Source: an uncultured Flavobacteriales bacterium
GTDB taxonomy: Bacteria > Bacteroidota > Bacteroidia > Flavobacteriales_D > Sanyastnellaceae
Reading direction: 5' to 3'
NCBI GenBank assembly: GCA_905479115.1
Contig: CAJQLF010000030.1
Coordinates: 1 to 39,609, forward strand
Length of the DNA stretch: 39,609 nt
Notes under the pieces: model-generated
Database searches by the model: none
Seen by the model: only the letters and a program-made list of their open reading frames with translations
What the model was told of the DNA's origin: nothing
Shown here: one piece after another, positions 14,401 to 21,589 of the stretch
Layout: each line of letters begins with the position of its first letter
Position numbering within the stretch: the first letter of the stretch is position 1
Position numbers and translations under genes: made by a program

Positions 14401-14430
14401 AGGTGTAGCATTCTTAGGTGTGGCATTTGA
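14393..14430. repeat. 15-bp tandem repeat, 2.5 copies, overlapping a start codon
   Basis: GCATTCATAGGTGTA (14393-14407) is followed by GCATTCTTAGGTGTG (14408-14422) and the partial GCATTTGA. The unit is five codons long and in phase with the minus-strand ABM gene, whose ATG is at 14400-14398. The second unit has AAG where the first has the ATG. Confidence 0.8.
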
Positions 14431-14460
14431 CCTACAAAACTACCACCATATCTTCACCGC

Positions 14461-15021
14461 ATGGCTCTCACCCCCACCACCTCCCTTCCGTTGGGCTTTC
14501 AAGCTCCAGCTTTTGAATTGCCCGATGCACGCTCCGGGAATATGATGAATAGCATTGACCTGATGGAGGGGGGCCCTACATTGATCGTATTTATGTGCAA
14601 CCACTGCCCATTCGTCGTTCACATCCTAGACGAATTTGTCAATTTCGCTCGAGAATACACGGCCCAAGGCCTCAACATCGTTGCGATTTCCAGCAACGAC
14701 GTCGTGAACTATCCCCAAGACGATGTTCCGCACATGAAGTCCCTCGCGGAAGAAAAGGACTTTTGCTTTCCTTATTTGTACGACGAATCTCAAGAAGTCG
14801 CCCGCGCTTATGACGCTGCATGCACCCCGGATTTTAGTGCATTCGATTCCAAAGGCGTTTGCGTATACCGGGGGCAATTCGACGCTGCTCGCCCGGGGAA
14901 TGATTTGCCGGTGACGGGAAGCGATATGCGAAAAGTGTGCGATGCATTGCTCGCAGGACAGCCTGTTCCTGCGGAAGGACAAGTCCCTTCGATAGGCTGC
15001 AATGTGAAGTGGAAAGAATAA
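14461..15021 (+). CDS. Thioredoxin-like / peroxiredoxin-like (PRX-like1) protein
   Basis: This 186-residue cytoplasmic protein of the AhpC/TSA-like thioredoxin superfamily has 'LPLGFQAPAFELPD' at the N-terminus, then 'TLIVFMCNHCPFVVHI' carrying Cys46 and Cys49 in a CxxC, 'NIVAISSNDVVNYPQDD', 'AACTPDFSAFDSKGVCVYRGQFD' (cis-Pro region) and a 'SIGCNVKW' end. The CNHCPFV form is typical of a widespread group often annotated only as 'thioredoxin family protein'. It probably acts in peroxide or thiol redox control. It diverges from the ABM gene and is followed after 42 bases by a small lipoprotein gene on the same strand. Confidence 0.9.
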   Translation: MALTPTTSLPLGFQAPAFELPDARSGNMMNSIDLMEGGPTLIVFMCNHCPFVVHILDEFVNFAREYTAQGLNIVAISSNDVVNYPQDDVPHMKSLAEEKDFCFPYLYDESQEVARAYDAACTPDFSAFDSKGVCVYRGQFDAARPGNDLPVTGSDMRKVCDALLAGQPVPAEGQVPSIGCNVKWKE

Positions 15022-15063
15022 CCTTGTCCCGTGCGCAGGTTTTTTCTGCCGTATTTTTCGAGC

Positions 15064-15363
15064 ATGAAGTATGCATTGATCCTCTTCGCCTTCTGCGGAA
15101 TGCTATTCACGGGTTGCAGCAATCCATTCGACGCTGATGCTGAGAAAAATTTCACTCAAACCTTTCAGGATGGATTCCTCAAGAGCTGCGGAACGCAGGC
15201 TCGGGTTGGCCTGAAAAAGGCAGAGGCCGACAGGTACTGTCAATGCGCCTTAGAACAAGTGATGTCGAATTGGGACAACGACGAAGAAGCTGGAGCGGCT
15301 CTCGATGGATTGCCCATGCTCGAGGTCCAGCGCCTGTTGGTTACTCCCTGCGCAACAAAATGA
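15064..15363 (+). CDS. Small lipoprotein, unknown function
   Basis: The start at 15064 gives a good lipoprotein signal (MKYALILFAFCGMLFTGC, lipid Cys18) and a 99-residue product. The mature part is helical with conserved-looking cysteines in 'FLKSCGTQ', 'ADRYCQCALEQVM' and 'LVTPCATK', which could form disulfides in the periplasm. I recognise small Bacteroidota proteins with this 'C...YC.C' pattern, but no function is known to me. It follows the peroxiredoxin-like gene closely and may be co-transcribed. The stop is followed by GAGCGG (15362-15367) and CCGCTC (15390-15395), a weak hairpin with a long AT-rich loop. Confidence 0.7.
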   Translation: MKYALILFAFCGMLFTGCSNPFDADAEKNFTQTFQDGFLKSCGTQARVGLKKAEADRYCQCALEQVMSNWDNDEEAGAALDGLPMLEVQRLLVTPCATK

Positions 15364-15439
15364 GCGGAGCATTTTAACAATTTCTTTTACCGCTCTGTGA
15401 ACCTTTTGGTGGTTTGAGGTGTCTTCTTACTGCAAGAAA

Positions 15440-16576
15440 ATGACTCCCATGGATCAAACCAGCCAGGTAGGACGTGTACTCATGTCCTTTTTATTCTCCT
15501 CGTTCTTCCTCTTTTCCACAGCTCAATACGGTGATTTCGGCTTGGAAATCCAACCGGCAGATAGCGCATCTGTGGATGACATTATTTATTACGGCGACTA
15601 CATGGACATGTCCGGTGGTTATAACGTAGGAGACACGGTATCTAACTTTACCGCCTACGATTTCCACGGGAATCCTGTTGAACTTTATGATGAACTTGCA
15701 GGAATCAAACCTGTCATTTTGGTCAGTGGTTCCGTTTCCTGCATTCGCTTTCGCAATGTGTTCGACCCCTATCTTCCAGCTCAAGAAACGTACTCAGCTC
15801 GCGAATTCATTTACGCCAATACCGAAACGTACAATTGGATTTTCGTCTACGGAGTGGAGGCCCACCCAACCGATGGGAACTGCCCCAGCAACTGCCCACA
15901 GACGATCAATACAGACACGGCTGTGGTGCAACCCTCTGTCTACGCCGAGCGCCGCTGGGCAGTGCAAGGTTGGTTGGACTCACCTGAGCACGACTTTCCG
16001 TTCACGATGTACGCCGACAACCCCGATAATGCAGTGTACAACAATTTTTTTCAGCGACCCTTTGGGTTGATTGCATTGAATTGCGACGGCACAGTGGGCA
16101 TCCGAGCGGATTGGGTCACGAATCATTTAGCGGATCCTGACAACGTGCAGGAACTGGTCGAGTTCAGTCTAAATTATGGAGCGTGCGCCATCGATTGGAC
16201 GCCAGAAGAGGAAGAGGAAGACAATGACGGCGATGGTGATGATGATGACAGCGACGAGCCCGTGGATTATGACGGCCCGGATAACGCATTGGAGGGTCAA
16301 GGCTCAAATGAAGTCGTCAACTCCATCGAAACGTTGAGTCCAAGCACTGAAGTGCAGATTTATCCCAATCCAGCACGCGATGTGCTTCAGGTTGAAACAG
16401 AAAGCATGCTGGACCGCTGGATGATAGTAGACCTGCAAGGCCGAAGTATCTTCGACCTCACTCCCACCAGCCGTTCCTTCAAAGTCGACGTGAGCGCACT
16501 TCATCGCGGTCACTACATTTTGATGGGCCAAAAAGACCAAGCGGTGGTCGTAAGTCAGCGTATCATTTTACACTGA
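15440..16576 (+). CDS. Secreted deiodinase-like thioredoxin-fold protein with acidic linker and T9SS sorting domain
   Basis: The signal peptide lies around 'MSFLFSSFFLFSTAQ'. ATGs at 15440, 15449 and 15482 are all possible; 15440 is chosen for its A-rich leader and basic residue before the hydrophobic core. The GTG at 15419 is not needed. The mature part has 'VGDTVSNFTAYDFHGNPVEL' and 'PVILVSGSVSCIRFRNVFD', then 'IFVYGVEAHPTDG'. This is the layout of iodothyronine-deiodinase-like and other redoxin proteins, with a single Cys where deiodinases have selenocysteine. A very acidic linker follows (16204-16290, EEEEEDNDGDGDDDDSDE), then a type A sorting domain (QIYPNPARDVLQVE ... LHRGHYILMG). It acts outside the cell. 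Substrate and reaction are unknown. Confidence 0.78.
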   Translation: MTPMDQTSQVGRVLMSFLFSSFFLFSTAQYGDFGLEIQPADSASVDDIIYYGDYMDMSGGYNVGDTVSNFTAYDFHGNPVELYDELAGIKPVILVSGSVSCIRFRNVFDPYLPAQETYSAREFIYANTETYNWIFVYGVEAHPTDGNCPSNCPQTINTDTAVVQPSVYAERRWAVQGWLDSPEHDFPFTMYADNPDNAVYNNFFQRPFGLIALNCDGTVGIRADWVTNHLADPDNVQELVEFSLNYGACAIDWTPEEEEEDNDGDGDDDDSDEPVDYDGPDNALEGQGSNEVVNSIETLSPSTEVQIYPNPARDVLQVETESMLDRWMIVDLQGRSIFDLTPTSRSFKVDVSALHRGHYILMGQKDQAVVVSQRIILH

Positions 16577-16588
16577 TCTGTTGTTTCC

Positions 16589-17305
16589 TCAGTCGAGGAT
16601 ACGCATGTTCATAATCACGTCTTCTAGGGGACGGTCGCCTCGTGCAGTTTGCACCGATGCAATCGAGTCAATCACGTCCAGTCCTTCAACAACCTGACCG
16701 AACACGGTGTATTCCATATCCAAGTGGGGTGTGCCTCCAAGGACTGAGTACGCCTCCTTCTGAGCATCCGTGTAGCTGAATCCGGGCACCTTTGCACCCA
16801 GTCGGGATTCAAAACTCGCCAATTTATTCGGCGAATACGTAGCTCCTTGTACGATGTAAAACTGGCTCCCTGAAGAACGCTTCTCTGGGTTGACGGTGTC
16901 ACCCTGACGCGCAGCAGACAGCGCTCCTTTTAAATGCACATAACTCGTGTCAATTTCGGCCTCAAGCGTATACCCCGGACCACCAGAGCCCAACCGCGTG
17001 CCGGGAGTTGCTCCTCGGCTATTGGGATCTCCTCCTTGGATCATGAAGCCTTGAATGACGCGGTGGAAGATCAGTCCATCGTAAAAGCCCTCGCGCACCA
17101 ACTTGGCAAAGTTGTCACGGTGCACGGGTGTATCGTCAAAGAGTTCCGCGATCATGATTCCAAAAGACGTGGTGATTTCGACTTGGATGGGTCCTTCGTT
17201 TTTGGCGAATGCCCCTTGCTTTGTCGCCGTCTTTCCATTGGCACAGCCCCAACCAATCAATGCAATAACCCCGCAGGTCACTGCCATTCGAATCCAATTC
17301 TTCAT
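16589..17305 (-). CDS. Cyclophilin-type peptidyl-prolyl isomerase, lipoprotein
   Basis: This 238-residue PPIase has a lipoprotein signal (MKNWIRMAVTCGVIALIGWGC, lipid Cys21). The cyclophilin domain covers about 40-238 with 'GIMIAELFDDTPVHRDNFAKLV', YDGLIFHRVIQGFMIQGGDP (catalytic Arg and Phe-Met region), 'GSGGPGYTLEAE', 'GSQFYIVQGA' and 'YTVFGQVVEGLDVIDSIA'. It should assist folding of exported proteins in the periplasm or at the outer membrane. An insert around 150-185 is usual for the Bacteroidota branch. It is the last gene of a minus-strand series, 45 bases after the histone-deacetylase-family gene, and converges on the gene ending at 16576. Confidence 0.93.
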   Translation of the reverse strand: MKNWIRMAVTCGVIALIGWGCANGKTATKQGAFAKNEGPIQVEITTSFGIMIAELFDDTPVHRDNFAKLVREGFYDGLIFHRVIQGFMIQGGDPNSRGATPGTRLGSGGPGYTLEAEIDTSYVHLKGALSAARQGDTVNPEKRSSGSQFYIVQGATYSPNKLASFESRLGAKVPGFSYTDAQKEAYSVLGGTPHLDMEYTVFGQVVEGLDVIDSIASVQTARGDRPLEDVIMNMRILD

Positions 17306-17350
17306 CGCTCTATCGTTTTAGTCGGTTGAAATTAAGAACCAACGCGCAAT

Positions 17351-18253
17351 TCACCCCCACAAGTGGGCGGCGATGCGAAAAGTATTGCAATGTGCTTCCA
17401 CGATTTGCCAAATATCCGGTGAATATCCCCCTCCCATGGTGCACACGACCGGAACATCATTGGCATGGCACCGTTGGAGGATTTGACGGTCGCGCTCCTT
17501 GCATCCCTCCTCCGACACACTGAGTCGCCCCAATTTATCGCTCTCCAGAATATCGACTCCGCATTGATAAAATACCACATCCGGCTTCACCTCATCCAGC
17601 AGCCGCGGCCAGTGCTCCCCCATGGCCCGCAAATACGCTCCATCATCCGCACCATCGGACAACGCCACATCGACATCGCTTTGTTCCTTGTGCATTGGGT
17701 AATTTCCTGCACCGTGCATGGAAAAGGTCATCACCCGATCGTCGTTGGCGAACATGCTCGCTGTGCCATTGCCTTGATGAACATCCAGGTCCACCACCAG
17801 TGCACGTTGAATGTGTCCTTCATCCAGCAACGCTGTCGCTGCCAAGGCAATGTCATTCAGTAAACAAAATCCCTCGCCCCGGTCCCGATAAGCGTGATGG
17901 GTACCTCCGGCTACGTTCAATGCCACTCCGTGTTCTAATGCATATCGCGCACATTGAACTGTTCCGCCCATGATCATCACCTCCCGGTCCACCAATGCGG
18001 GAGACCACGGAAATCCCGTTCGACGCTCTTCTTGACGCGACAACGTGCCTTGGCATAGTTTATCCCAATAATGCGCATCATGAGCGCTCAATACCTGGCG
18101 GTCGGTAAGCGGGGTTGGTGAAAAAAACTGGGCTTCTTCAACCGTTCCTTCGTGCACCAATTGCTCGGGGATGCACGTGTATTTTTCCATGGGAAACCGA
18201 TGCCCATCCGGCAGCGGATGAGCATATTGGTCGTTCCATGCAATCCGTATCAT
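17351..18253 (-). CDS. Histone deacetylase family (acetylpolyamine/acuC-like) zinc hydrolase
   Basis: This 300-residue cytoplasmic enzyme has the HDAC superfamily signatures: 'LNVAGGTHHAYRDRGEGFC' with the His-His pair, 'ALVVDLDVHQGNGTA' with the Asp and His zinc ligands, 'YQCGVDILESDKLGRLS' with the third Asp ligand, and GGGY with the catalytic Tyr. Bacterial members remove acetyl groups from proteins, polyamines or other amides. The short form resembles the class IV-like branch. Its ATG overlaps the stop of the Kazal-inhibitor gene by 4 bases (ATGA), so the two are translationally coupled despite one product being secreted and the other cytoplasmic. Confidence 0.93.
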   Translation of the reverse strand: MIRIAWNDQYAHPLPDGHRFPMEKYTCIPEQLVHEGTVEEAQFFSPTPLTDRQVLSAHDAHYWDKLCQGTLSRQEERRTGFPWSPALVDREVMIMGGTVQCARYALEHGVALNVAGGTHHAYRDRGEGFCLLNDIALAATALLDEGHIQRALVVDLDVHQGNGTASMFANDDRVMTFSMHGAGNYPMHKEQSDVDVALSDGADDGAYLRAMGEHWPRLLDEVKPDVVFYQCGVDILESDKLGRLSVSEEGCKERDRQILQRCHANDVPVVCTMGGGYSPDIWQIVEAHCNTFRIAAHLWG

Positions 18254-19239
18254 TCCATAATAACCCGCCGACTCACCGCGTGTTCACCCTTTTGACTGAT
18301 GCGAACGATGTACATGCCCTTGGGCAATCCCGCAGGTAACGTCCAGGATTCCCCTGAAACCATGGATGCACGCGCCCATTGTTTTCCACTCAAGGTGCGC
18401 AATTCCAATTCCAACAAAATCCCTGCTGGAATGCCTTGAACGTGCAAGCGTCCTGAAGCGGGGTTCGGATAGAGCTGAACCGTTGCCTCTGGCATAAGGT
18501 CATTTACGGCGACGTTTTCGCACGGTCCCGGCGTCCATTGAGCAATGCCTCCCGTATACCAAGCCATGCACGAATTGGAGTACGTTACGCTATCGCAACC
18601 GCATACCGGATCTTCCACTTCAGGACACCCCATGTCGGGATTGATCCGCGCCTCATCATAACAATCTCCGGCACAAGCACCTTCTGCGTAGTCGCTCACA
18701 AAATCCACGTAGGTCGCCACGCACTCATTGAAATGCGTTAGGCTATCGCAGCCGCACACCGGAACGGGTGTAAACACATCGCAGTCGATGAGTTCATCGG
18801 CAAGGGAAGGGTCGATGCACTCACTCACCTCCACACAATTGGCCTGGCACGCTTCCATACTTTCAAACGAGTACGGGCTATAATCCACACCGTTGACGTC
18901 CCAACCGCAGCCAGATAAGTAGGTGCAACTGCCATTGAACATCACAACACCCATGGCCATATCGCACGCACCAAAATCGATGCCACCCAAGTCGAAACAG
19001 TCCATCGCTGTGCCCGTGCACTCTCCCATCACCCAGGTCGTCACCCCCCCAAAATTAACCGCTTCGCAATCGTTTCCATACGTCTCTCCATCGCATCCGC
19101 ACACAGGATTCCATAAGGCGGGACACATCACGTCGAGGTCAATCAGCGAGGAGTCGATGCACGACTGGGATGTTACAGCTCCGAAAGGCGTTAAGGCCAA
19201 TATCAACAGGAGCAAGCAAGGGGAAAAAGTGAAGTTCAT
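18250..19239 (-). CDS. Secreted Kazal-type protease inhibitor-like protein with T9SS sorting domain
   Basis: The start at 19239 gives a signal peptide (MNFTFSPCLLLLILALTPFGAVTSQ) and a 329-residue product; the upstream start at 19308 adds a charged leader that does not fit. Three Kazal-like units are seen at about 27-74 (NPVCGCDGETYGNDC), 141-189 (VPVCGCDSLTHFNEC) and 193-240 (DPVCGCDSVTYSNSC), each with the C-G-C-D...T..N.C core. Between the first two is another Cys-rich segment with 'SPYSFESMEACQANC'. Residues about 252-329 form a type A T9SS sorting domain (QLYPNPASGRLHV ... LPKGMYIVRIS). It is likely a surface-displayed serine-protease inhibitor that protects against host or competitor proteases. 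Inhibition is not shown by sequence alone. Confidence 0.85.
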   Translation of the reverse strand: MNFTFSPCLLLLILALTPFGAVTSQSCIDSSLIDLDVMCPALWNPVCGCDGETYGNDCEAVNFGGVTTWVMGECTGTAMDCFDLGGIDFGACDMAMGVVMFNGSCTYLSGCGWDVNGVDYSPYSFESMEACQANCVEVSECIDPSLADELIDCDVFTPVPVCGCDSLTHFNECVATYVDFVSDYAEGACAGDCYDEARINPDMGCPEVEDPVCGCDSVTYSNSCMAWYTGGIAQWTPGPCENVAVNDLMPEATVQLYPNPASGRLHVQGIPAGILLELELRTLSGKQWARASMVSGESWTLPAGLPKGMYIVRISQKGEHAVSRRVIME

Positions 19240-19304
19240 TTGGATATGTTTGAAGTGGTCGAATACGTGAACAACTCGTTGCCGTGAAATTTGGTTGATC
19301 ACTT

Positions 19305-20015
19305 TCATCTTTTTGAGTGAGGCAATTTGTTTTCATTCTTTATATCACGGGCCATCTTTTCGATGGCTCTCTGCGTAGCATCCGTTATTTCATTGATGCT
19401 TTCATCTTTGAAATAGAGCGCCTCACCCAGCACCAAGGTACCCCCAAATGGAACAATCATCGTCCTGCCCTTGGGCAAGTTTCGGTACAACCCATCGAGG
19501 TAGACGGGGATCACGGGGATCCCTGGATGACGAGAGGCCAAATGCCCAACGCCACGCTTGAAATCCGCCATCAATCCCGGAACCCCTCTCGTGCCTTCTG
19601 GAAACAAAATCAGGCTATGACCTGCTTGGAGCATCGCATCGAGCAACTTAATAGGATCCACATCACGGCCGTCTTTGGTCCGCGAAATCAGCACTGCATT
19701 GACCAGGTTTTGCATGCTCCATTTGCGAAAACCTGAAGTACCAAAAAAGTCCTGGGCTGCAACGGAATGAGTCAAGTGAATCCGATGGGATGGCACAATG
19801 GTCATCAAAGACATGGCGTCCAAATGGCTGTTGTGGTTTGAAATGTAAATGACCGGTCCGTCAGGATGGGTTTTCGCGCCCCGAACATAGCGGAGTCCGA
19901 TGACCAAGCCAAACACCGTGCGCCAAAACACTTTATAGAGCAGCCAAAGCAGCCAGCGCCTCCCGTTGGGAACATGCGCTTGGAAGAGCTCGGCGTCAAT
20001 GTGGTCTTGGGTCAT
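19305..20015 (-). CDS. PlsC-type lysophospholipid acyltransferase
   Basis: This 236-residue membrane-associated acyltransferase carries the PlsC family motifs: 'YISNHNSHLDAMSL' (NHxxxxD, catalytic His61 and Asp66), 'RKWSMQNLVNAVLISR' (motif II region), LILFPEGTRG (motif III) and 'IPVIPVYLDGL' (motif IV). A hydrophobic N-terminal region (about 21-42) should dock it to the inner membrane. It would acylate a lysophosphatidic acid or a related acceptor. The gene follows the YnbB-like cytidylyltransferase by 9 bases, which suggests it supplies phosphatidic acid to that enzyme in a dedicated lipid module. Confidence 0.92.
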   Translation of the reverse strand: MTQDHIDAELFQAHVPNGRRWLLWLLYKVFWRTVFGLVIGLRYVRGAKTHPDGPVIYISNHNSHLDAMSLMTIVPSHRIHLTHSVAAQDFFGTSGFRKWSMQNLVNAVLISRTKDGRDVDPIKLLDAMLQAGHSLILFPEGTRGVPGLMADFKRGVGHLASRHPGIPVIPVYLDGLYRNLPKGRTMIVPFGGTLVLGEALYFKDESINEITDATQRAIEKMARDIKNENKLPHSKR

Positions 20016-20024
20016 CTTCCAAAG

Positions 20025-20987
20025 TTAACCCGCGCTGGTGACCCCAAAAAAGTAGATGAGGTGAAAAAACGGTGCCGCAGCGGCTGAAAAGCCATCGAGC
20101 CGATCGAGGTAACCTCCATGCCCCGGAATCGCGTTGCCCGAATTCTTAATACCAATGTCTCGCTTCATGCCTGATGCAATAGCGTCTCCCATGAAGCCTG
20201 CTACAGCCACGCAACATCCGGTCAAGGCCGCCTGCCAAGGTTCCAGCGGCGTTAAGAACCTCAAGCTCACTGCGATTAAGGTGGTTGACAGGACTCCACC
20301 AATGAGGCCCTCCCATGTTTTATTGGGGCTGACCCGTGGAAGGACCGCGTGCTGCCCCAGGGTTTTGCCCCAAGCAAATTGGAGCACGTCATTGATGCCC
20401 ACCAAGAAAATTAAGTACAACAGCAGCCCCTGCGGCCCGGCTGTGAATCCCGGGATTTCCGGAAGCTGGAACAACAGCGCCAAATGACTCATGCCATAGA
20501 CCCACGCCACAAGCGAATATGGCATCAACGAAATCGATCGCACGATGCCTTCGGTTTCCCCCCGTGTGACCAGCACAAATGGAATCACCACAAACATGAA
20601 CACCGGAATGAATGCCAAAAACAACGTCGTCATGCCCAAATAAGCCAGGGTGTACTGCACCGGAATAACGGCGTAACAAAGAAGCACCACATTGCGCTCG
20701 CGCGAGTCCAACTTCAACAGGGGATACATCTCCCTGAGCAAGGCAAAACTCAAAAAAGCCAATCCCACATGGGTAATAATCGGATGAGCCACCGTTGTCA
20801 ATATGAAGCACGCGCACATGATCCACCAGCTCCGTGTCCTCACTTGGAGCTCTTTTACCAACTTTCCGGGTTTGAGCCGGTGCCAAATGAACCAAGCCGT
20901 TGAGCTAAAAACAAGGATGCACAAAATGATGAAGATGACCCATTGGATCTCTGCAATCATCTCCCAGGATTCAATTAATTTATTCAT
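20025..20987 (-). CDS. Phosphatidate cytidylyltransferase (CdsA family, YnbB-like)
   Basis: This is a 320-residue membrane protein with about eight hydrophobic segments. The C-terminus carries the CdsA signature as 'SGMKRDIGIKNSGNAIPGHGGYLDRLDG' split across residues about 275-302, and 'VSPNKTWEGLIGG' precedes it. CdsA enzymes make CDP-diacylglycerol from CTP and phosphatidate. The N-terminus with 'VRTRSWWIMCACF' matches, from memory, E. coli YnbB, a second CdsA-like protein encoded next to ynbA, rather than housekeeping CdsA. The start at 20987 overlaps the end of the CDP-alcohol transferase gene by 8 bases (ATGAATAA). Confidence 0.88.
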   Translation of the reverse strand: MNKLIESWEMIAEIQWVIFIILCILVFSSTAWFIWHRLKPGKLVKELQVRTRSWWIMCACFILTTVAHPIITHVGLAFLSFALLREMYPLLKLDSRERNVVLLCYAVIPVQYTLAYLGMTTLFLAFIPVFMFVVIPFVLVTRGETEGIVRSISLMPYSLVAWVYGMSHLALLFQLPEIPGFTAGPQGLLLYLIFLVGINDVLQFAWGKTLGQHAVLPRVSPNKTWEGLIGGVLSTTLIAVSLRFLTPLEPWQAALTGCCVAVAGFMGDAIASGMKRDIGIKNSGNAIPGHGGYLDRLDGFSAAAAPFFHLIYFFGVTSAG

Positions 20988-21588
20988 CAGAAATCGTTTT
21001 TTGAATTCGACGCCAGGTACTCCAACCGAGGCACGCCAACACACCATATACGACGGGCATTAAAACCGCTGTGACGTTGAGGCCTAACCCGAGGCTAATG
21101 CACAAAACGCCCCACACCAGCGTGCGGTCACTTTTTCCCATCGGCCCTTCATACCTGCGCTGGGTCCCAAGTGAACTGCCGAGCACACCCGCGTATTCAT
21201 TAACCACCGACAACCAAAGCAAAGCTCCCACCCACCCCGCATGCATTCCGGGCATCAAGGCCAATGGCCACATGACCAGCGCATCGCTCACGACATCCCC
21301 CAACTCATTCAGTACAGCACCCGACTTGGATGTCATGCCGTGCTCTCTGGCCATCATGCCATCGAGAGCATTCAACATCATCCGCACCAACAACCCCAAC
21401 ACCACCGCCCAACACCACCGTGGATCTGACAGCCCTTGGACAAAGGCTGCGCCAAGCCCTGCGGAAAGAGCAATCGCCATCCAGGTCAACCCATTGGGCG
21501 TTACACCCCATCGCCGAAGTGTCTCCATCGCGGGGGTCAAGAGCCGTTGAAAAGCTGGCTTCAAATCATACGTAGTAGGAACTTTCAT
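20980..21588 (-). CDS. CDP-alcohol phosphatidyltransferase (YnbA-like)
   Basis: The start at 21588 lies one base after the stop of the upstream gene and gives MKVPTTYDLKPAFQRLLTP, which aligns with the start of E. coli YnbA as I remember it; the longer frame from 21639 would overlap that gene by 50 bases. The 202-residue protein has about five membrane segments. The family motif is D-x2-D-G-x2-A-R-x8-G-x3-D-x3-D. Here it reads NALDGMMAR...G...N...D, with Asn73 and Asn94 in place of two of the four metal-binding Asp residues (Asp76, Arg81, Gly90, Asp98 kept; an extra Asp102). YnbA appears to share these changes, so this is probably a subfamily trait. The head-group alcohol is unknown. Confidence 0.85.
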   Translation of the reverse strand: MKVPTTYDLKPAFQRLLTPAMETLRRWGVTPNGLTWMAIALSAGLGAAFVQGLSDPRWCWAVVLGLLVRMMLNALDGMMAREHGMTSKSGAVLNELGDVVSDALVMWPLALMPGMHAGWVGALLWLSVVNEYAGVLGSSLGTQRRYEGPMGKSDRTLVWGVLCISLGLGLNVTAVLMPVVYGVLACLGWSTWRRIQKTISDE

Positions 21589-21589
21589 G

